Assembly: GCA_963836425.1 (NCBI GenBank)
Contig: CAWIJJ010000003.1
Span: forward strand, 124,001 to 188,000
DNA: 64,000 bases
Direction of reading: 5' to 3'
DNA from: CAWIJJ01 sp963836425
Lineage (GTDB): Bacteria; Acidobacteriota; Terriglobia; Bryobacterales; Bryobacteraceae
The translations under genes were made by a program, and so were the position numbers. How positions within the stretch are numbered: position 1 is the first letter of the stretch; every line of letters begins with the position of its first letter. Shown one piece after another: positions 60,446 through 64,000 of the stretch. The notes under the pieces are model-generated. The model was given only the letters and a program-made list of their open reading frames with translations, ran no database searches and was not told the origin of the DNA.

Positions 60446-62342
60446 TCAAGGCAAAGTAGAAATGTCGCCCTCCCTGGCAAAGTAGAAATGTCGTGTTTCG
60501 TCTGGGCGCCCAGGGAGTGCATGTTAATCTGCTCGTGCCGGTGAAGCGGAGACGGGCTCTGGTGGCGACCAACCCGATCGAGGAATAGCCGGCCGGAACT
60601 CATCTGCGGACGATGAGAGGGAGCGTGGTCCTCCCGACACGTTCTGCTACCCGGGCTCGGGGCCGACCAGCGGGAGGCGGCACGGCTCCGCCCCGGGGTT
60701 TGGTTTTGGTGTTCCGACCATATCGGACCAGATAGATTCCGCCATGCCTTGAAAAACGCATCCTGCGCGCTCGCTACGGTGGCCCTGGGCAGGAGGAATG
60801 GCGGGGAAGGGATCGTCGCAAATTCTCCAGAACGTGAAGAAATCCCCCGGCTTACCGGCCGGTCGTGCGGAGAGTTTCCCGGTAGGGCGAACTTTGCCTT
60901 TCCCGCCTTTCGGTCTGCTGTGAGGATCAAGGAACTCATTCCAGCATCTACCCCCGTCGGTTACCGGATGCCGCGATGGCCTGCCAGAGTTTCGGCGCCT
61001 TTTTCAGATCGAAACCTTCGTTCCAATTGCTGGGGCGCCTGGCACGCGGGTTAGCCGGTGGTTTCTTGTTTGCAGTGGTGGCTTTCGGCCTGTCTGCGTC
61101 ACACTCTCGAATCGGTAGATAGCGGTCGCCATAGCGGGCAGCCAAGGATCCGTCCAGCCGCTGTTCGACGCGCAGTTTCGCCCCTCGCAACCCGGTGACG
61201 ATGGCCTGCCGCTCAATTTCATAAGACTGCCCAAACCAAGGAAAGGTGTAGTTCGGCCGCACTTTCCGCGTCTCCACATAACTCAGCGAACCCGCCAGAT
61301 GGTGGCCCTTTTCCAGCCTGCGGTGCGCATCATCCGGGTTGGCCGCTTCCACTGTCAACTCCCGCTCCCACCACACCAGGTAATCGTTCGTCAGATATTC
61401 GTTGGCTTCCTCGATCGTCGTCACACCCGCTACCCGCATCCCCTTCACCAGCCGATCTTGAGCCGTCCCGAAATTTCTCTCCACTCTTCCCTTCGCCTGC
61501 GCAGAGTGCGCCGCTATCCAGCTGACCCCCAGCTCCCTTAAGGCCCGGCCGATCTGCGTCGGCGGCATTTCCACTGGATCTTTATCCACCCCCGGTTCAT
61601 CTCGTTTGCGCTTCTCCGCCGTTTGAAACAGACTCGCTTTGTCGGTGTAGAATGACACCGGCCGGCCGTTCTTCTCCAGGTAACTCCACAGCAGCTTCAT
61701 GTTTTCCTCAGTCGAATCATGCCGTACAAAGCGCGCAAATAGCTGGCTGGTCGCGTCGTCGATCATGGCTATCAGGTAGAGCTTCTCGCCGCGCCCCTCC
61801 AGCCAGTCGTGCTTGCTGGTGTCCCATTGCACCAACTCGCCGAAACGGCTCCGCCGCGGCCGCCAACCGTGGATCTCCTGGACCTTCGCTTTCTTCCCTC
61901 GCCACAGCTTGGATCGCATCATCCACTGCCGCGCCGTCTCCTTGCTGACCTCGATGCCGTGTTTGTCGCGCAGGTACTCCGACGCCAAGGTCGGGCCAAA
62001 CCCTTCGTACACCGGCCCCGACAGGATCTTCACCGCCTCTTTCTCGACTCTGTCGGCGAGCCGCCGATTCGAGGGCTTCCCGCGCGATCCATGAACCACC
62101 GCCCGGTCGCCGAGTTCTTTCACCCCCTTCAGCAACCGCTGCACCTGCCGCACACTCAATCCCAGTTCCTCGGCCGCGGTACGTTGCGTAATGATCTTCT
62201 TCTTGACCTTTTTCAACGCCACCAACCGGTCGCGTTCGGTTTGCGTCATCAGTAGCTGTCCTTCCTGCATCCCCACAGCGTGGAGGTGTCAAGACGACAT
62301 TTCTACTTTGCCCAAAGGCGACATTATCACTTTGCCGGAACA
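60446..62342. mobile_element. IS1202-type (ISNCY) insertion sequence, complete
   Basis: This is an element of about 1.9 kb with terminal inverted repeats. The left end reads GGCAAAGTAGAAATGTCG and the right, read inward, GGCAAAGTGATAATGTCG; a second copy of the same motif lies inside each end. One transposase gene occupies 60948-62276. About 500 bases between transposase end and left terminus hold no supported gene. The 17-base direct repeats on both sides indicate transposition. It interrupts a stretch with no recognised gene. Confidence 0.85.
60948..62276 (-). CDS. IS1202-type transposase
   Basis: The 442-residue transposase has an N-terminal HTH (TQRTAAEELGLSVRQVQRLL). A DDE integrase core follows: GELVQWDTSKHDWLEGRG (first Asp), YTDKASLF (second Asp), then SAQAKGRVERNFGTAQDRLV with the catalytic Glu. 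The C-terminal region is basic. This arrangement is typical of the ISNCY/IS1202 group. A start nine codons later (MTQTERDRLV) is equally plausible. The frame is intact. Confidence 0.92.
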   Translation of the reverse strand: MGMQEGQLLMTQTERDRLVALKKVKKKIITQRTAAEELGLSVRQVQRLLKGVKELGDRAVVHGSRGKPSNRRLADRVEKEAVKILSGPVYEGFGPTLASEYLRDKHGIEVSKETARQWMMRSKLWRGKKAKVQEIHGWRPRRSRFGELVQWDTSKHDWLEGRGEKLYLIAMIDDATSQLFARFVRHDSTEENMKLLWSYLEKNGRPVSFYTDKASLFQTAEKRKRDEPGVDKDPVEMPPTQIGRALRELGVSWIAAHSAQAKGRVERNFGTAQDRLVKGMRVAGVTTIEEANEYLTNDYLVWWERELTVEAANPDDAHRRLEKGHHLAGSLSYVETRKVRPNYTFPWFGQSYEIERQAIVTGLRGAKLRVEQRLDGSLAARYGDRYLPIRECDADRPKATTANKKPPANPRARRPSNWNEGFDLKKAPKLWQAIAASGNRRG

Positions 62343-62359
62343 GCGTGTTGGAGTGCGCG
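62343..62359. repeat. 17-base direct repeat, right flank of the IS1202-type element
   Basis: This copy is identical to the one before the element's left end (GCGTGTTGGAGTGCGCG), which supports a target duplication made on insertion. Confidence 0.8.
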
Positions 62360-62681
62360 GCAGTGTCTTAGCTGTTTGCTCAGGGGGCAGGCGCACTCCG
62401 AAACTGACGTGTTGAGGATGTGTCAACCGGAAACCGGAAACCACTTTCTGGCGGTGCATGACTGGTGGCACTACGCGATTAGACCAGCCGCAATCGGTAC
62501 ACGCGCCGCAGGACCCGCCGTTTCCTCACTGTTCCGTGAGGTGGACCCCAAAGGTTGGACAAAATTTGGGCGTTTCTTAGATGGTGCAACGGCGTGACCA
62601 GGAGGCGGCCCGAAGGCCGCCATCCATTCCGGACTTGAGTCGGCGGTCGGGTCGCATCTCCGTTAGAGAGGCGACCTCGTA
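62360..62681. other. Non-coding stretch with an IS3-end-like segment
   Basis: No gene is supported in these 322 bases. Around 62540 the sequence GTGGACCCCAAAGGTTGGAC resembles the terminal repeats of IS3-family elements known from GC-rich genomes, but no orfA or orfB is near. It could be an IS scar between the accessory region and the oxidoreductase gene. Confidence 0.35.
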
Positions 62682-63752
62682 TCACCCTACGTCCGCCGCT
62701 TCGTCGCGCGTCTTCACGGCCCGCATCCCGGCCGCGATTATCTGCTGCGCCCGCAACCCGTCGCGGTGGTTCGTCGGAAAATCTCGGTTCGTCGTGCAAC
62801 AATCCACGAATGCCGCTACCTCTGCCCGATAAGCCGCTCCGAACCGGTCGACGAACTCGGGCGCTCTATCCCCTCCGGCCCCCCCGGAGAACACCTTCTG
62901 TGCGATAGGCTCGCTTCGGCCTCGACACCCGAACACCTCGACCATGACCTCCCGAGGTCTCTGAAAGAAACGACCGATCTGAATTTGCCCATGGTCGCCG
63001 TAAATGGCCGTCTCCACGCGATAACCCGACACGTGGTTCCGGCTCACCTGCACCTGCCCGAGTATCTCTTCGCCAAACCACAGGTACAGCATGGCGTCAT
63101 CAAAGTCTTCCTGGCACTGCGCTACGTGTTTGTTGTGCAGCACGGACGCCACTGCCAGCGCACGGTCCGGCATTCGCCCAACCAGCCACAGGATCTCATC
63201 CACGTTGTGAACCGACATGTCCGGCAAAATGCCGTCGCTCTGATACCCATCCGGGGGAGGCCCCGAGTCCTCCAGCGCCGAATACACCTTGAACACACGC
63301 CCAATCGCACCCTGCTGCATCAGGTCGCGTCCGTAACCCAGGGCGGCGTCAAACCTGCGTTGGAACGCTAGCATCAGTGCATGCGGGTAGTGGCGATCCA
63401 ACTCCGCGCTACACGCCAGGTCGCCCTCCAGCGTGCCTGTCAGCGGCTTTTCGAGCAGCACCCGGTGTCCCGCGCCCGCCAGTGTCATGGCGTGCGTCCG
63501 GTGATGCTCGGTGGGAGTTACAACGACCGTCGCCCGACAGAGATCCGCCGCGACATACCGCTCCAGGGAATCGAAAGTCGCGCCCGCGAAACCGAAGTCA
63601 TCCACAAACCGCTTGAGTCTGGCAGAATCGCGGTCCACTACCGCGCCCAGGCGGCACGAGCCTTCATGGCGCTCCAGTTCAAGCAGGTGGCTGGCATGCA
63701 CCCACCCCATGCGGCCAATCCCGACGATTCCAATGTCCAGTGGGCGATTCAT
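62682..63752 (-). CDS. Gfo/Idh/MocA family oxidoreductase
   Basis: The 356-residue NAD(P)-dependent enzyme starts with a Rossmann motif (IGIVGIGRMGWVHASHL). It continues with VVVTPTEHHRTHAMTLAGAG and LLEKPLTGT, the EKP motif whose Lys is usually catalytic. The C-terminal domain has DMSVHNVDEILWLVGRMP, typical of the inositol-2-dehydrogenase-like branch. Substrate is probably a sugar or inositol derivative. The downstream end (NHRDGLRAQQIIAAGMRAVK) also fits the family. Confidence 0.92.
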   Translation of the reverse strand: MNRPLDIGIVGIGRMGWVHASHLLELERHEGSCRLGAVVDRDSARLKRFVDDFGFAGATFDSLERYVAADLCRATVVVTPTEHHRTHAMTLAGAGHRVLLEKPLTGTLEGDLACSAELDRHYPHALMLAFQRRFDAALGYGRDLMQQGAIGRVFKVYSALEDSGPPPDGYQSDGILPDMSVHNVDEILWLVGRMPDRALAVASVLHNKHVAQCQEDFDDAMLYLWFGEEILGQVQVSRNHVSGYRVETAIYGDHGQIQIGRFFQRPREVMVEVFGCRGRSEPIAQKVFSGGAGGDRAPEFVDRFGAAYRAEVAAFVDCCTTNRDFPTNHRDGLRAQQIIAAGMRAVKTRDEAADVG

Positions 63753-63853
63753 GATTCGATGTTCCCCACCGTTCGCGCCTCCAGGTGAGGCTGGGCTGCG
63801 GGCACTCTACCCGATAAACGCGCGGAGAAGTTGCGCTGATTCATGGTGATATT

Positions 63854-64000
63854 CTAGCTGTCCGCTGCCTTTGGGCGCAGACTGCGCACGAGCGTTGCCC
63901 GGGGATAGAATACGAACAGCCAGCCGCCGGCATGCCAAACGGTTCCGGCGCGCGCACGTCTGTAGCGTTCCGCCGGACCGATCTTCAACCGCAGGAGGAC
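63854..64000 (-). CDS. 3' end of an unidentified gene
   Basis: Forty-eight codons and a stop are open from the window edge: LLRLKIGPAERYRRARAGTV, then WHAGGWLFVFYPRATLVRSL. Codon use and aromatic content look protein-like. It lies 101 bases upstream of the oxidoreductase on the same strand, possibly the same operon. The fragment is too short to name. Confidence 0.4.
   Translation of the reverse strand, partial: VLLRLKIGPAERYRRARAGTVWHAGGWLFVFYPRATLVRSLRPKAADS

Noticed and set aside
60446..60947. A second gene inside the IS1202-type element
   Set aside because: The frames there have low-complexity composition and cross the element end; no family or ribosome site supports them.

Overview
This 64 kb, GC-rich window most likely comes from an Acidobacteriota genome of the Bryobacterales/Solibacter type. 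That is an inference from protein style, from the mix of a complete flagellar locus with secreted TPR and PEP-CTERM proteins, and from the IS types; no taxonomic marker gene is present. There is no rRNA. The only tRNA is tRNA-Val(CAC) at 49964-50040.

Region 1 (1-3.7 kb) holds a partial long-chain acyl-CoA synthetase, a tandem universal stress protein, a small secreted HExxH protein and two short unknown genes. Region 2 (3.7-31.1 kb) is a large flagellar locus. It contains flaG and fliS, then a convergent rod/ring operon flgF-flgG-flgA-flgH-flgI-flgJ, then the operon fliK-(unknown)-flgD-flgE-fliN-fliO-fliP-fliQ-fliR-flhB-flhA, then flhF-fliA-fliN-like-(membrane HTH protein), and finally flgM-flgN-flgK-flgL. 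Five sites resembling sigma-28 promoters precede flaG, fliS, fliK, flhF and flgM. They fit control by the FliA and FlgM encoded here. Between the flagellar blocks lie a MoxR-type AAA+ ATPase with an uncharacterised 611-residue partner, and a receiver-less sigma-54 activator. Flagellin, cap, motor stator, MS ring, C ring FliG/FliM and FlhG are not in the window. The gap between fliS and flgJ holds about 1.4 kb of tandem copies of the two genes' 3' ends.

Region 3 (31.1-49.9 kb) is mostly chromosomal housekeeping. It has a glutathionylspermidine-synthase-like ATP-grasp enzyme, a CPBP protease, a DUF58 protein, GalT, a large secreted carbohydrate-active-like protein and a TPR protein. A cobalamin riboswitch then leads into a frameshifted BtuB-type receptor, a cob(I)alamin adenosyltransferase, a small membrane protein and a PP-loop ATPase. 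After these come a cytidylate-kinase-like/nuclease-like fusion, hypoxanthine phosphoribosyltransferase, a degenerate receiver, an M20 dipeptidase and an SH3 lipoprotein.

Region 4 (50-62.7 kb) begins at the tRNA-Val and is accessory DNA. It contains a tyrosine-recombinase remnant, an IS1634-type element with a perfect 6-bp target duplication that cut the end off a Sel1-repeat gene, and an operon of secreted cyclophilin-ankyrin, TPR and Sel1 proteins. It also has a decayed HTH/DnaA-N-like gene, an IS21 remnant with 23-bp repeats, a PEP-CTERM protein, and an IS1202-type element flanked by 17-bp direct repeats. The window closes with a Gfo/Idh/MocA oxidoreductase and the 3' end of another gene.

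The most unusual structures are the fliS/flgJ tail array, the AAA+/611-residue pair beside the flagellar genes, and the cyclophilin-ankyrin/TPR/Sel1 operon.
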